A DNA stretch of 64,000 bases from Patiria pectinifera (lineage: Eukaryota > Echinodermata > Asteroidea > Valvatida > Asterinidae): NCBI GenBank assembly GCA_029964075.1, contig CM057130.1, positions 6,572,001-6,636,000 on the forward strand, given 5' to 3'. Both the position numbers and the translations under genes were made by a program. Positions within the stretch are counted from its first letter, which is position 1, and every line of letters begins with the position of its first letter. The notes beneath the pieces were generated by a model. It saw only the letters and a program-made list of their open reading frames with translations. It ran no database searches and was not told where the DNA came from. Below are positions 1-9,891 of this stretch, piece by piece.

Positions 1-573
1 AATGGGCCCATGTATTGTCTTTTGAAAAATTCAAGAAAATCATCAATCATACTTTAAAGAATCGATAAAATAAACAACATGGTAACACTTATTTTCAAAG
101 CATTTTTCTAAAGACAGGGGCAGATCCCAAGGTGGGGGGGGGGGGGTGTCCTCGACGCCCTTTATTTTTTGTCAATGATTTCCTTTTTTTTAACATGGTT
201 TTGAAAGCAAGAAAACTCTCTGCGTACCCATAATGTTCAATCAACTCCAATGCGTTCATAAATTTCCTGAGAAATGCTGAAAACTAATACTTCATACTCG
301 TGGAAGCACTAAACTTGAGACACACCCCCCCCCCCAAAAAAAAACCTCTCCAAAATCCTGAATTTGTTCCTATATGCAGTACAGTACCAAAAGCCACAGG
401 CTGTCCATAACTTTTTTATTTCTTCTGGATAACACTTTAAGACATTTTGTGATAGAAAACATGACAATCAAGAGAAGGTACAAAATCTGCCCTGAAGAAT
501 CCACTTTGAGTAATGCATATCTAATCTAAACCAACAGAGGGCAGGCATGCTTGAAAGATATTACAAATATTAC

Positions 574-3500
574 AAATAGGTCGTGTCCTGTCACACGTTT
601 TCTTGCCTTGTATTGCGCTTCCAACTCTTTGTATTCGGCTTCATCCTTTATCTGTTCCTTCAGTTCATCGTACACTGGGCAGGGTGGTCCATTTGATTTA
701 AGAAGCTAGGGAGGGAAGTGAAAATATTATCAAGATGTAGAATGCCACGGTCCAGTGGTTACAGTGTTTGACTCATGTACGATGGTGCGTGGGTTCGAAC
801 CCTGCCAGGAACATGGTGTTTATGTCCTTGGGCAAGACACTTAACTACAATTGCCTCTCTCCACCCAGGAGTATGAATGGGTACCTGTGAGGGTAAAGGA
901 CCAAACGTGTACTGATATCGGCTGCCGCATGGTCCCATGGCCTGATGAATGGGGGAATAATTGTAAAGCACTTTTAGATTGTTGATACGATGGAAAGCGC
1001 CATATAAGCATTACAATGTCATTGTATTTTACAATTTAAGCCATCTTGGCAATACCGCTCAACTGGCTCAACTGATAGATTAGAAATCCAACAATTAAAA
1101 AATATAAACCAACTAAATCAAATGGCAGTTTGAATAGGTATTCCGACAGAACTAGAAAGTGCGTTTTTTGGTCAAAAGAAACGCTGCAGCCAGAATTGCT
1201 GTTTGTTTATTGATTTGTTTTGTTTTACTTGATTAACCCTACACCCCAAATTGCGCAAATTTTTCCGATGCACAAAATGTTCCTAAAATTGCAGACGTTT
1301 TTCTAGGAACGTTCTCGAACCTCCAATCAGCAAAAACCAAATGCCACAGTCTATGTTCATCAAATCAAATTCCTAAAAAACATTTGAATGCATTTTGAGT
1401 GATTTGGCTGAGTGAAGTCATTTCAAAGGTTAAACCTATACAGAAAGGAGATCAAGATGCTAATATTTCAAGAGTGATTTAACTGACTCCACAAAGTGGT
1501 CGAAAAACAGAAAATTATATTCACATAATCTTCATCCAATGGGACGGTGTGTACTGGAATGGGCATCCAATCAAATCCTGCCTTCCATTTCTGGTTCCCC
1601 TGAGGTGGGTAGAATCCGGCCAGGTCCGACTCGGCTGACATCAGCGTCCGATCTTTGTCGGTGCTACGAACATGAAGAGATAATCTGTTGTATGTAGCAT
1701 TCATGAATCCTGAATCAATGTAGCGTTTCCGCAGCCATTGGCCAAGATTGTAGTGCATGTTCATGCCAAGCTGAAATTAAACAAAATTGAAGGAATAATG
1801 TGTTATAGCATATATGGTAAAATTATATTATAATTCAGAAAGAAATTCTGTACTTCTTTATCCTTAAAGGGAATACAACATTTGCAAACATCGACAAATA
1901 AAACTACCAAGTTTTTATGAAATACCTCACTAGGATGTTGGTTAATGACAGTCTAAAGCATCCTGTAAAAATTCTGGCACTTGGTGTGAAGTCATTTTCA
2001 AGAAAATTGTATTTTTGTATAAATTCCCAACGGTGGTCGGCCGACCACCGTTGGAAAAACTATTGTTCAACTACTGCTCCAAATTTACCATTTTGTTCAG
2101 TCAAAATTTTGTTTGCTATTGGTTACATGTTCATGAACGGGTGCAGGCCAGCTAGACTGGTTCCCTGACCTAACAATTTTCCGGCATCTATAAATTGATC
2201 CATTTCATCTTTAGTGGAGTCAGGGAACCAGACTACTTGAACGTTTTTGTTTTTCTTGGCTTTTCCAGCATTTTCGAACACAAAACTTCAAACATGTCAG
2301 TGTAACAATATTTGATCTATTATACTAACCCCTGAAATAGTTCATTTTTAAAAATAACAGCAAAAGCCAATGATATACATTCCCTTTATGCCTTTTTTGG
2401 TAGATTTTTGCTGGTTTTACAGGGTCAACCTATAGTACCTTTGTACCTTACTGATTGACTGAATTAAATTTGCTTAAAGAGAATATTCAACATTTGCTTT
2501 TAGTGTAATTTTCAGAAATGGATGGATTTGGGGGGTCAGTATATTATAGCAAATATTGTTACACTGAGTTGTTTAAAGTTTTGTGGTCAAAGATGCTGGA
2601 AAAACCAAGAAAAAAAATCATGTTCCTGTAGTCTGGTTCCCTGACCCCACTTAAGGTGAAACAGAGCAATTTATAGACGTCAGGAATTGTAAGGTCAGGG
2701 AACCAGTCTTGTACCCGTTTATACATGTAGGTGTGTAATTGATTACAAACGAAATGCGGACTAACTAAATATGGTAAATTGGGGTAGCATTTGAAAAAAC
2801 GACAGTTTTTTTCAATGTTGGTCGGCTGACCAGCGTTGGAAATGTCGGCCAACCAGCATTGGAAATTGATATAAAAATACCATTTTCTTGAAAATGACAG
2901 CACACCAGGTGCCATGATTTTACAGGATGCTTCAGACTGTCATCAACTATAGAATGTAGGGCCACGCCGGAGCAAGGTTTTTTATTTTGCTTGGAGGCGT
3001 GGATGGATAGGAGTAATAGATATGCAAACCTGCAAAAAGTGCTAAGTACAGCGAATGCACTTGTCTTCTAAGCTTCTCATGAAGGATCGGAAGGGAGGGC
3101 GTGCTTGTAAATGTGTTGGGGGCACGGTACGGATCGGATGGCGGAGGCGCGGAGTCGTGGAGTCGCAGAGTTGCGGAGACGCGGGGCACTGGAGTGGCGG
3201 AGGCGCGGAGTCGCAGAGACGCGCGCCGATAGAGGGCGCAATTCTCGGCGGAATTTTTTTGAGAACGAAGCATCCGTATCCATTTTAAATGGGCTCGCAA
3301 ATTAGGAAGGGAGGAGGGCGACGGGGCACTGTCTGGAGTGGCGGAGGCGCGGAGTCGTGGAGTCGCAGTGTCGCGGAGACGCGGGGCACTGGAGTGGCGG
3401 AGGCACGGAGTCGCGGAGTCGCAGAGACGCGCACCGATAGAGGGCGCAATTCTCGGAGATATCGACTGCGGCTCCACGACTAGACTCCACGATCGATTTT

Positions 3501-6262
3501 CGGAGGTAGGTGGACTGCGGCTCCACGCCTCCACGCAGCCGTACGGAGGCGCGGATGTAGAGTAAAGTGGCCCTGCATTCTATAGTTGTACCAAGTATTT
3601 CATAATAATTGGGTAGTTTTGTTTTTGACATTTGCAAATGTTGTATGTTCCCTTCAAGTCTCACTTTACAACGTTTGATGCAGTGGTTTTCACAATAAAG
3701 TCAATCCCAGCCCAGATTAGTGCCAATCTTGTCTTTTACGTGGTATACTTCTTTTTAAAAACTTTGGAAAGAATGTACTTCGTATCCTGACGCCACTTCA
3801 GCGATTGCGTACAAAGTCTATGACGAGTCAAGTGCATTTTCAAATACAAAATTGAAAATGTTTCTCAGTCCCAGATTCATGTCTTTTCGACATTTTTTGC
3901 AATGGCTGACCTTTGAGATGATATATGAAGAAAAAAGTGGCGTCAGGTTGCAACATTCATTCCAAAACCTTTTACGTAGACCATTTCATGAATACCGCCA
4001 TCTTTGTGGGCACATGGTAATTTCAGGGGGCATAGATCCCATCATACTCAGGATACAACATGATGGGACTACCACGTGACCACAAATATGGCGGTATCTG
4101 TGAAAGGTCTATGTAAAGGGTTTCCCCAAAGTTGCATCAGGAATACTCACTGTAGTCAGTTGACCCAGCCCCTCCGGCCATGTATCTGCCTGGTGTGGAT
4201 CAGTAGGGTAGATGTTCACAGGTGTCCTATCCCCATGGCGATATAGCTGAACGGAAAAAAAATGAACCAAATAAAAAAAATTAAAAGCAAGGTTTTATTT
4301 TATTTTAATCTTTTATGAGGGTAGCTAGTCCATTTCAGCTAAAAAACTGTTTTCAAAACAAAAGGGGCCTTCATTTTCATGTTTGTGTTTTGAAATCATT
4401 TTACCGCATAATTTCCCTCTAAATCCATACCCTACCCTGCCCTCATTTTATGATATTCCCGTTATTTTTCCTGGTCCTTTTTTATTTCAGATATTTTAGT
4501 GAGTTAATTGATTTGAAATTAGAGAAAGTAGATTTAGTTGTCTTACAGGGTAAACGTTTACAAAAAATCAAAATTAAGCAGTCATCATTTCGCGGATACC
4601 GCCATCTTGCTTGAAATCGTTGTTGCGCAATGGCTCGGTGGGCACACGTGACCCACACTGAAAATCCGTAACGTAAAAGCCATGGGGAGGTCAGACCTGT
4701 TCTGAAAAAAATCTTTTTTTTTCAGAGAAAGGAACACAATTTCAGATACACAGTTTTAAAAACTGATAAATGGGGCATTGAGCTGTCATGGGTGCAAAAA
4801 TGTTTTTAAAAATACCCCACATGCAACGACACCAAGCATTTTACCATTACAGGTTTGACCTCCCCATGCCTTTTACGTTACGGATTTTCTGTGTGGGTCA
4901 TGTGTGCCCCCCCCCCCCCAACTGAGTCATTGCGCAATCACGAATTCAAGCAAGATGGCAGTATTCGCGAAATGGCTTATGTCATTTTGAACCAACCTTC
5001 CACATTTTCTTGATTTTTATTGTCAGTCTAAATATGTGGAGATTTGCAACCACCATTTACATTTGTTTGTTTTTCCTAATTCGAGTTGCATGTTGTTGAT
5101 TCACAATTGATTTTGAAATACAAGATTTTACTTTTTGGAATTTTTGTGTACAAATGATTTGTGCACAAAAATTCCAAAAAGTAAAACCTTGTATTTAAAG
5201 ACGAGCATTTACTGAATGTTGCCTTGGTCAAGAGTTGAGCTTTCAGATTTCCCAGAGTACAAAATTAGTATTAGTACGGAAGTGCGTTGGCGTTGCTGCC
5301 CTGTCATGCCTGTATTAATGTGAATGCCCGTTTCCGCTGGCTTACTGTACTGTAGACCCGTGAACGTGGCGTTGTATACAACGCCACGTTGTTGTGTCAT
5401 TTTGAACCTAGCGAAAATCGATCCGGCTACATAATTCCGTATGGGTGTTGAGTACTCACCTAGAAATCTAAATTTTCCCGTCCGATTGTTTAGGCTGTGT
5501 AATTTCGACGAAATTTGCCCATCAGTAAAGACCCATACGAACGTGTACAGAAATTTCATTTTTACACGACAAGTGACCCTAACAAATGACCCCGGACGAG
5601 TCGCTTGGACAGATTGACGGCTGTTTCATGTCGCAACCCCGAAAAAAACAACCCCGCACCCGATTGGCTGTTCGGCTCATGACGTGTACGTGTGCGCTCA
5701 CGCACGTGGGCGCACGTGCGCCAGCGTGCGGTGCGGTGAGAGAGGAAAGGACTTGAAACTTGTCTAAAACGATGTCTCTTTTAGCTGCGACAGTAAACAG
5801 CCGCAGAATTATACGAAGGACGGTACAATAAAACGCAATGCGCATGCGTCACTTGGGAGAAAATGGCAGCTAGCAGGACTTCATAAACCGGAAAATCGGG
5901 GCCAGAATTTTCCTCAAATTTCGTCAAATGCAAGTTTTGACGTGCAAACGGATTTCAAGACAGCTTCATATGTGAGTACTTATTACATGGGCAAAATACC
6001 ATCCAGTGTGTGTAACGGAGGGAGTCAGACGGATAATTTCGCTAGGTTCAAAATGACACAAGAACGTGGCGTAGTTTACAAGCCACGTTCACGGGTCTAA
6101 CTGTACTGCAGCCAGCCGTGCACTAGTTCCCAATCCCAAGCTAACGTGTGACCTTACCAAATTTACAAGCTGCAGAGTTCTTTGTCCATTTACAAGGCCT
6201 GCAAAGGACTGAAAACCACCTCTACAGAGAAGTACAATGAATATCAGGAAAAATCGGTGCAT
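574..6262 (-). CDS. Histidine acid phosphatase (lysosomal/prostatic type), 5' four exons, partial
   Basis: Hydrolyses phosphomonoesters at acid pH in lysosomes or after secretion. Exons on the minus strand are 6158-6262, 4151-4246, 1525-1770 and 574-705, each a whole number of codons with GT/AG borders, joining in one frame. Exon 1 starts [13 protein letters not shown], a signal peptide, and ends QLVNL. Exon 2 opens [10 protein letters not shown], the family catalytic motif with the nucleophile His and two Arg. Exon 3 has [14 protein letters not shown] and [13 protein letters not shown], both hallmark blocks. Exon 4 has [15 protein letters not shown]. The start is the Met directly before the hydrophobic run. 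The C-terminal half with the His-Asp proton donor lies beyond the left edge. The 3' end of exon 4 is uncertain: a GT follows 574, but other donors are possible. Introns 1-3 hold transposons. Vertebrate ACP2 and ACPP are the closest relatives I can name; I cannot say which one is orthologous. Confidence 0.9.
745..1012 (+). repeat. tRNA-derived SINE
   Basis: Lies in acid phosphatase intron 3. It has a pol III A-box-like stretch near 750-765 and a B box GGTTCGAACCC at 792-802. A tail follows with CTTGGGCAAGACACTTAA and a 3' part ending in AAGCGCCATATAAGC. This is the layout of a tRNA-headed SINE. The same tail words occur in reverse at 56100-56200. It is not a working tRNA, because the head does not fold into a full cloverleaf. 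Confidence 0.75.
1864..2393 (+). mobile_element. 530-bp MITE-like repeat, copy 1
   Basis: Lies in acid phosphatase intron 2. The left end TTAAAGGGAATACAAC and the inverted right end (reverse complement TAAAGGGAATGTATATC) are related, so the unit has terminal inverted repeats. Inside is a short palindrome centred on CGGTGGTCGGCCGACCACCG (2029-2052) and the phrase GTCAGGGAACCAGACT. Copy 2 is inverted next to it at 2474-3657, and a partial copy is at 47033-47480. It has no coding capacity. Confidence 0.65.
2474..3657 (-). mobile_element. 530-bp MITE-like repeat, copy 2, inverted and interrupted
   Basis: Inverted relative of 1864-2393. It has the same internal phrases (AGTCTGGTTCCCTGACC near 2630, a second near 2697) and the same end, seen as GTTGTATGTTCCCTTCAAG at 3640-3658. 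It is split by the GC-rich element at 2943-3590, so it is older than that insertion. Confidence 0.6.
2943..3590. mobile_element. GC-rich element with terminal inverted repeats and internal tandem repeats
   Basis: The ends CAACTATAGAATGTAGGGCC and GGCCCTGCATTCTATAGTTG are near-perfect inverted repeats of about 20 bp. The inside is very GC-rich, built from degenerate short repeats of the type GCGGAGTCGCGGAG. It comes in two large blocks (about 3130-3260 and 3310-3450), each ending in the phrase AGAGGGCGCAATTCTCGG. Open frames across it (up to 195 codons on the minus strand) are produced by the repeat and show only Arg/Ser/Pro/Ala cycling. No transposase is seen, so it is non-autonomous. Confidence 0.65.
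3968..4121. repeat. Hairpin MITE
   Basis: Arms of about 40 bp: TAGACCATTTCATGAATACC on the left pairs with the reverse complement of GGCGGTATCTGTGAAAGGTC on the right. It ends 30 bp from acid phosphatase exon 2. The same arm words (ATTTCGCGGATACCGCCATC) occur in the fold-back at 4575-4985. Confidence 0.5.
4575..4985. repeat. Fold-back repeat with arms of about 120 bp
   Basis: Left arm (about 4580-4700) and right arm (about 4850-4985) are inverted copies. Both contain CGCCATCTTGCTTGAA or its diverged form, TGCGCAATG, GTGACCCACAC and AATCCGTAACGTAAAAG. It lies in acid phosphatase intron 1 and belongs to the same arm family as 3968-4121. No coding content. Confidence 0.55.
5115..5196. repeat. 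Near-perfect hairpin
   Basis: Arms of about 35 bp with a loop of about 12 bp. The left arm runs AATACAAGATTTTACTTTTT and the right arm ends AAAAAGTAAAACCTTGTATT, with only one or two mismatches. It could be a small MITE or an extruding palindrome. It lies in acid phosphatase intron 1. Confidence 0.6.
5330..6110. mobile_element. Inverted-repeat-flanked segment
   Basis: About 80-bp inverted repeats at 5330-5420 and 6030-6110. Shared words are TAGACCCGTGAACGTGGC, ACGCCACGTT and TGTCATTTTGAACCTAGCGA. The 600 bp between them is CpG-rich in part (5680-5740, with GTGCGCTCACGCACGTGGGC) and carries no recognisable protein. It ends about 50 bp inside intron 1 from acid phosphatase exon 1, so it may be a transposon or may overlap promoter-proximal sequence. 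Confidence 0.45.
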
Positions 6263-6619
6263 ATTGGCTAAATTTAGGAGGTAAATAAATGTTGTCAATG
6301 TTTTACACCCGGACGAATGACATGCAAACCTCATGCACTCTTGACACTGAAAGTGCAATGCACGTCGTAATGCTAGTGCGCCCCCTATTGGCTCATTCCA
6401 GTAATTTAAAAGTGTAATCGCAGCCTCATTATAGTTTGATGAAGTACGGTTTAGCCTTTATTCTGACTCAAAGCATTCAATAAACCGACATAATTTCAAG
6501 CTGTTTTTTAGGAGACATTAGTTGGATGGATTACTGTTGACATATTTTGGCTTGTGATCAAGTTTTCGTCTTAAAATGTCAGAATCCAAAAGTGGCTGCT
6601 AATTAAGACCCGGGTTCGT

Positions 6620-7460
6620 GCGATGATTTTCTTCTTAGCCCGGAACACATTTTTGCGCAGCTATTTGCCATCTCCTTTTGGTTAATGTTGTTGAAAAGTG
6701 CACTTCTTGCCTTTAAAATTGTCCATGCTTTCCCGGAAAACTGAGGGCGCTATTGCTGTAATGACATCACATTTTAGGAAGACAGTGATACCATTTCAGT
6801 TTAGGGTTTTCTGTTCAAATTGTGAATCCAAAATCATTCGGCTCATTGAAAACATTTGTGTGTGAAAGGGTTGCTCATTGGCTTTAATATCGCCATGTAC
6901 TTAGGCGAAATAAAAAAAAGTTTGGCGTCCTTCCTTTTTGAAAAAAAAAGGGAAGCGGGAGGCCCTTTTTTCCCTCCAAAATGGCCGCCCAACCGGGCTA
7001 TTTTTCAAGATGGCCGCCAGTTTTGTTTTTTTCAATGGCCGCCATTGGACTCAGAAAATGACATTACAGCTTTATATGGGCTAGATACAACAGATAAAGA
7101 GGCCAAAATGATGTCACTGTTGAAAAGTTATCTCTCTTTTTTTGGAAGAAAAGATAAAAAAAAAAAAGGATGCGGCCTCCAAAAAGGAAGCGGGCGGGGA
7201 CGCTAAACATGTTTTTTTTTTATTTCGCCTTACACGATAACGAATCACCAAAGAAAAGAAACTTTATTACAGCAAAACGTCCAAAATTCTAGCTGACTTT
7301 TTGTGCTGAAAAACTGTAACATTGAGATTTCTGCCCGGAATGGCATCACAGTTTTGCTTTAAAAGTATGGAAAGTTGCATTGGCATAAACACCATGAGAC
7401 ACGAAGGTGCATTTGCATAGATTGCATTACTTAAACACATTTATCGGCCTTTTAACACAT
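6620..7460 (+). repeat. Dispersed repeat, copy 1 (interrupted)
   Basis: Matches 62930-63480 in order. Shared phrases are AAAATTGTCCATGCTTT, GGGTTTTCTGTTCAAATTGT, TTGCTCATTGGCTT and AATCACCAAAG. The match is broken only by the element at 6904-7229. It is non-coding. Confidence 0.6.
6904..7229. mobile_element. PIF/Harbinger-like MITE with TTA target duplication
   Basis: Ends GGCGAAATAAAAAAAAG and its inverted copy are flanked by TTA on both sides (6901-6903 and 7230-7232). A three-base TTA/TAA duplication is typical of Harbinger-type elements. The related repeat at 63200-63215 has no insertion at this point. The interior holds ATGGCCGCC phrases and A-runs. The 116-codon frame across it starts outside the element and is chance. 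Confidence 0.7.
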
Positions 7461-8738
7461 TTAAATTACACAACCTTTTGTTTTATGTTCTAAAACTGCA
7501 CAAATGTAAACAATATCAAGGATTGACGGTAAAAACATGTATTACGCGAGTGTTTTTACTGGGGGGTTTTGGTCCAGATTCGTCAACAATGCTCTTCCAG
7601 TTCTAGATCTTCGATCGTTCCCCAATTATTTTTTTTACCTGATTGTGTGTTTTTAATCCCACTGTTTTAAATACAGTAGGTTTTATCTACTCATAAAATA
7701 TCGTCAGCGTTTTCACGAAGGGACGGGCATGTGTATTTTAAGGAAAATTTTACCGAGATAATCAAAAAAGAAGTTTCTCCTATTTAAAACTGCAAAAACT
7801 ACTTGTTTCTCCTATTTTAACAACTGCAGTAAGGAAACCTTCACAAGATTCTTTGAAATGTAAACTTTTATGTTAAATCAGTAATTAGAATTAACACGGT
7901 AGTTAATTAGCCCAAATTAATTGGTAAAGATGCCCATCTCTTCTTGAAAATGAAAATCAAGTTTTCCTACATTTACGTCCTTCTGTTCAATGTGATTTTC
8001 AAAGGGATGGGGCGCGCAGCTGAGAATGTAACAAAGATGTCCACCCCTTTGTGAAAACGAAAATCTGAGTGGCGTGTTCAACAATTCTCTACTAAAGGGG
8101 ACGCATGTTCGCGTCTCTAATTAGCTTCGTGAAAACGCAAAAATGCAATTATCGAGATGCCGGCTCCTATAGCATTAATGTTATTTGGAAATTAATTATG
8201 TTTTGCTTGTCAGAATTGTTATGTACGTTGTTTTAAATTAAAGCAAAGTAGTGAAAGAGTAGGAACCACTCTCTCGACGAACTCCGTTGCAGAAAAAAAA
8301 TCAGTGCCAGTCAGAGATGGAGTCAACCTTCAAATTTAATCAACTTAATTATGCTAGTCTAATTTAAGAAGAGCCGAAAATGTTGTGATTTTGGATAACT
8401 AATCTTTTGGAGCATATTTTCACTAATTTTTTTAGTATTCTGACTCTGTTGCATCAAACCCCAAAATCCTAAGCGACGTATTTTTATGAATTGCTTATGT
8501 GACGAAGGAGGTGGTGTCATTGTGTCGAACTGTAGTACCCATGGAGCGAGGACGATACTAAAACCTGCCAGAAATGCGAGCAGGGCTTTCGGCTGTAATC
8601 AGTGGCCAAGAACAGTACAAACTTTCGTTCGATTTTAGTTTTACGTTAGTTTTTTTTCTTCAGAATACGGCAGCGAGCTGAGAAGTTAGGAGACTCATCA
8701 TATGCTTTAATTTGTTTTTACCACTTTACGAGAGCCTA
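7233..8738. other. Intergenic, no gene seen
   Basis: AT-rich spacer between the acid phosphatase (transcribed leftwards) and the GM2A cluster (transcribed rightwards). No open frame with family character, no RNA gene and no clear repeat were seen beyond the end of the dispersed repeat at 7460. Confidence 0.5.
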
Positions 8739-8903
8739 CCGGTTCGTTAGTAAAAACGTCATACACGCGCGCGCACCACTGATTACTAGCGCCCATTGGA
8801 TAAACACTCAAGTTGCGTTAGCTTCCGCTTGCGATGGTTCCAACGCTACTTAATGGCCAGTGGGCGTGGTTTAAACTGAACTGACGTCACACTAACGAAC
8901 CGG
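8739..8903. repeat. Short MITE with CCGGTTCGTTAGT ends
   Basis: Inverted ends CCGGTTCGTTAGT and ACTAACGAACCGG bound 165 bp with no coding content. No convincing target-site duplication was seen. Confidence 0.55.
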
Positions 8904-8983
8904 ACACCCGGTGAGCGTACTGCGCGATGTACGCGCCGGCCTGACGCTCATACGAAGACGCTATGGCTTTGTGCACATCCGGT

Positions 8984-9287
8984 GTAGTAGCGTAAATATC
9001 CAACCTCGTCCCCAGTGCTTACTTTATTTCCAACCGCGTTTGAGAGAGCAGGTAGTGGTGGGCGCGTACTGCTCGAAACCCTGGGGACGAGGTTGCGTAA
9101 ATATCCGACTGCATGAAATATGGACTCATTGGTAGTATTGCGCATGCGTAAGTTTGATAATAACCTATTATTTGATAGGCCTCTAAATAGGAGAGTGATT
9201 TGTCACGTGTGAAGAATTAACCAGTAATAGGGAAAGAAGGAGTTGGATTTTCACAGGAGTCGAATTTCCATATGATACCTGCAATGT
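8984..9287. mobile_element. MITE family (GTGTAGCGTGAATATCC type), copy 1, interrupted
   Basis: Shares CATGAAATATGGACTCATTG, GCGCATGCGTAAGT, GTCACGTG and GATTAACCA with copies at 28401-28565 and 63840-64000. It is broken at 9001-9095 by a smaller element that duplicated 10 bp of it. Confidence 0.65.
9001..9095 (-). mobile_element. Mini-transposon with 15-bp TIRs and 10-bp target duplication
   Basis: Ends CAACCTCGTCCCCAG and CTGGGGACGAGGTTG are perfect inverted repeats. CGTAAATATC flanks both sides (8991-9000 and 9096-9105). It is a short inverted derivative of the 506-bp elements at 23834-24339 and 35710-36215, keeping about 60 bp of one end and 40 bp of the other. Confidence 0.75.
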
Positions 9288-9842
9288 GTTCCAATGTCTC
9301 TCCGGTGGTCTCCCCCACTCTCCCTTTCGTACCGTTGAGGGGGTACTTGTGTCTTGTGCACGGAACCCACTCTGAGTATATCGCCAAAAAAATATTGACT
9401 TAAGAAATTCGGACAATGATAGTTAAGTGTTTGTTTAATCTATCTGTGGAATTTTATTTGTTAGGTCAACCAGACAAAAAACAATCGTGGACCCCAGTCA
9501 CCGATTACAGTCTTTGCCCTTTATACAGCAATAATAGAATAATGTAGCACCATTGTGATTTTTATTCACAAATAAAGCCAAAAATAATATTAGTGAATTT
9601 CTAAATGGATTCAATAAAAGCCTGGCTTAGCGCGACATTAGCGCGACATGTAGATTGTACAATTAACAAATGTGGCTTTCCTGTGACTATTACGACACGT
9701 TCATTAATGTGAAGAACAGGAAAATCTCCCTCAATTCCTTTGTGACTTTGTCTGGGATTTCCTTACTTACTTTTAGCGATAAATGCCGCTCAAAGTCCAC
9801 ACTTGCTGATTACATACAATTCACCAAATCAGGATTCAAACT

Positions 9843-9849
9843 TATAAAG
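9843..9849 (+). promoter_or_regulatory. TATA box candidate of GM2A-like copy A
   Basis: TATAAAG lies 43 bp before the start codon of copy A at 9892. This leaves a very short 5' leader if transcription starts about 30 bp downstream. Confidence 0.4.
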
Positions 9850-9891
9850 TGCCTACGTGGCAAAGTTTCACAAGTCAAGTTCGAGATCAGC

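Noticed and set aside
792-802. tRNA gene suggested by GGTTCGAACCC
   Set aside because: Only the B box and a weak A box are present and no cloverleaf closes; it is the head of a SINE.
2947-3534. 195-codon minus-strand frame rich in Arg/Ser/Pro/Thr
   Set aside because: Lies wholly in the GC-rich tandem repeat of a MITE. Both strands and several frames are open, which reflects low complexity.
6856-7206. 116-codon plus-strand frame
   Set aside because: It runs from a dispersed repeat into a MITE, and the empty site at 63208 shows it did not exist before the insertion.
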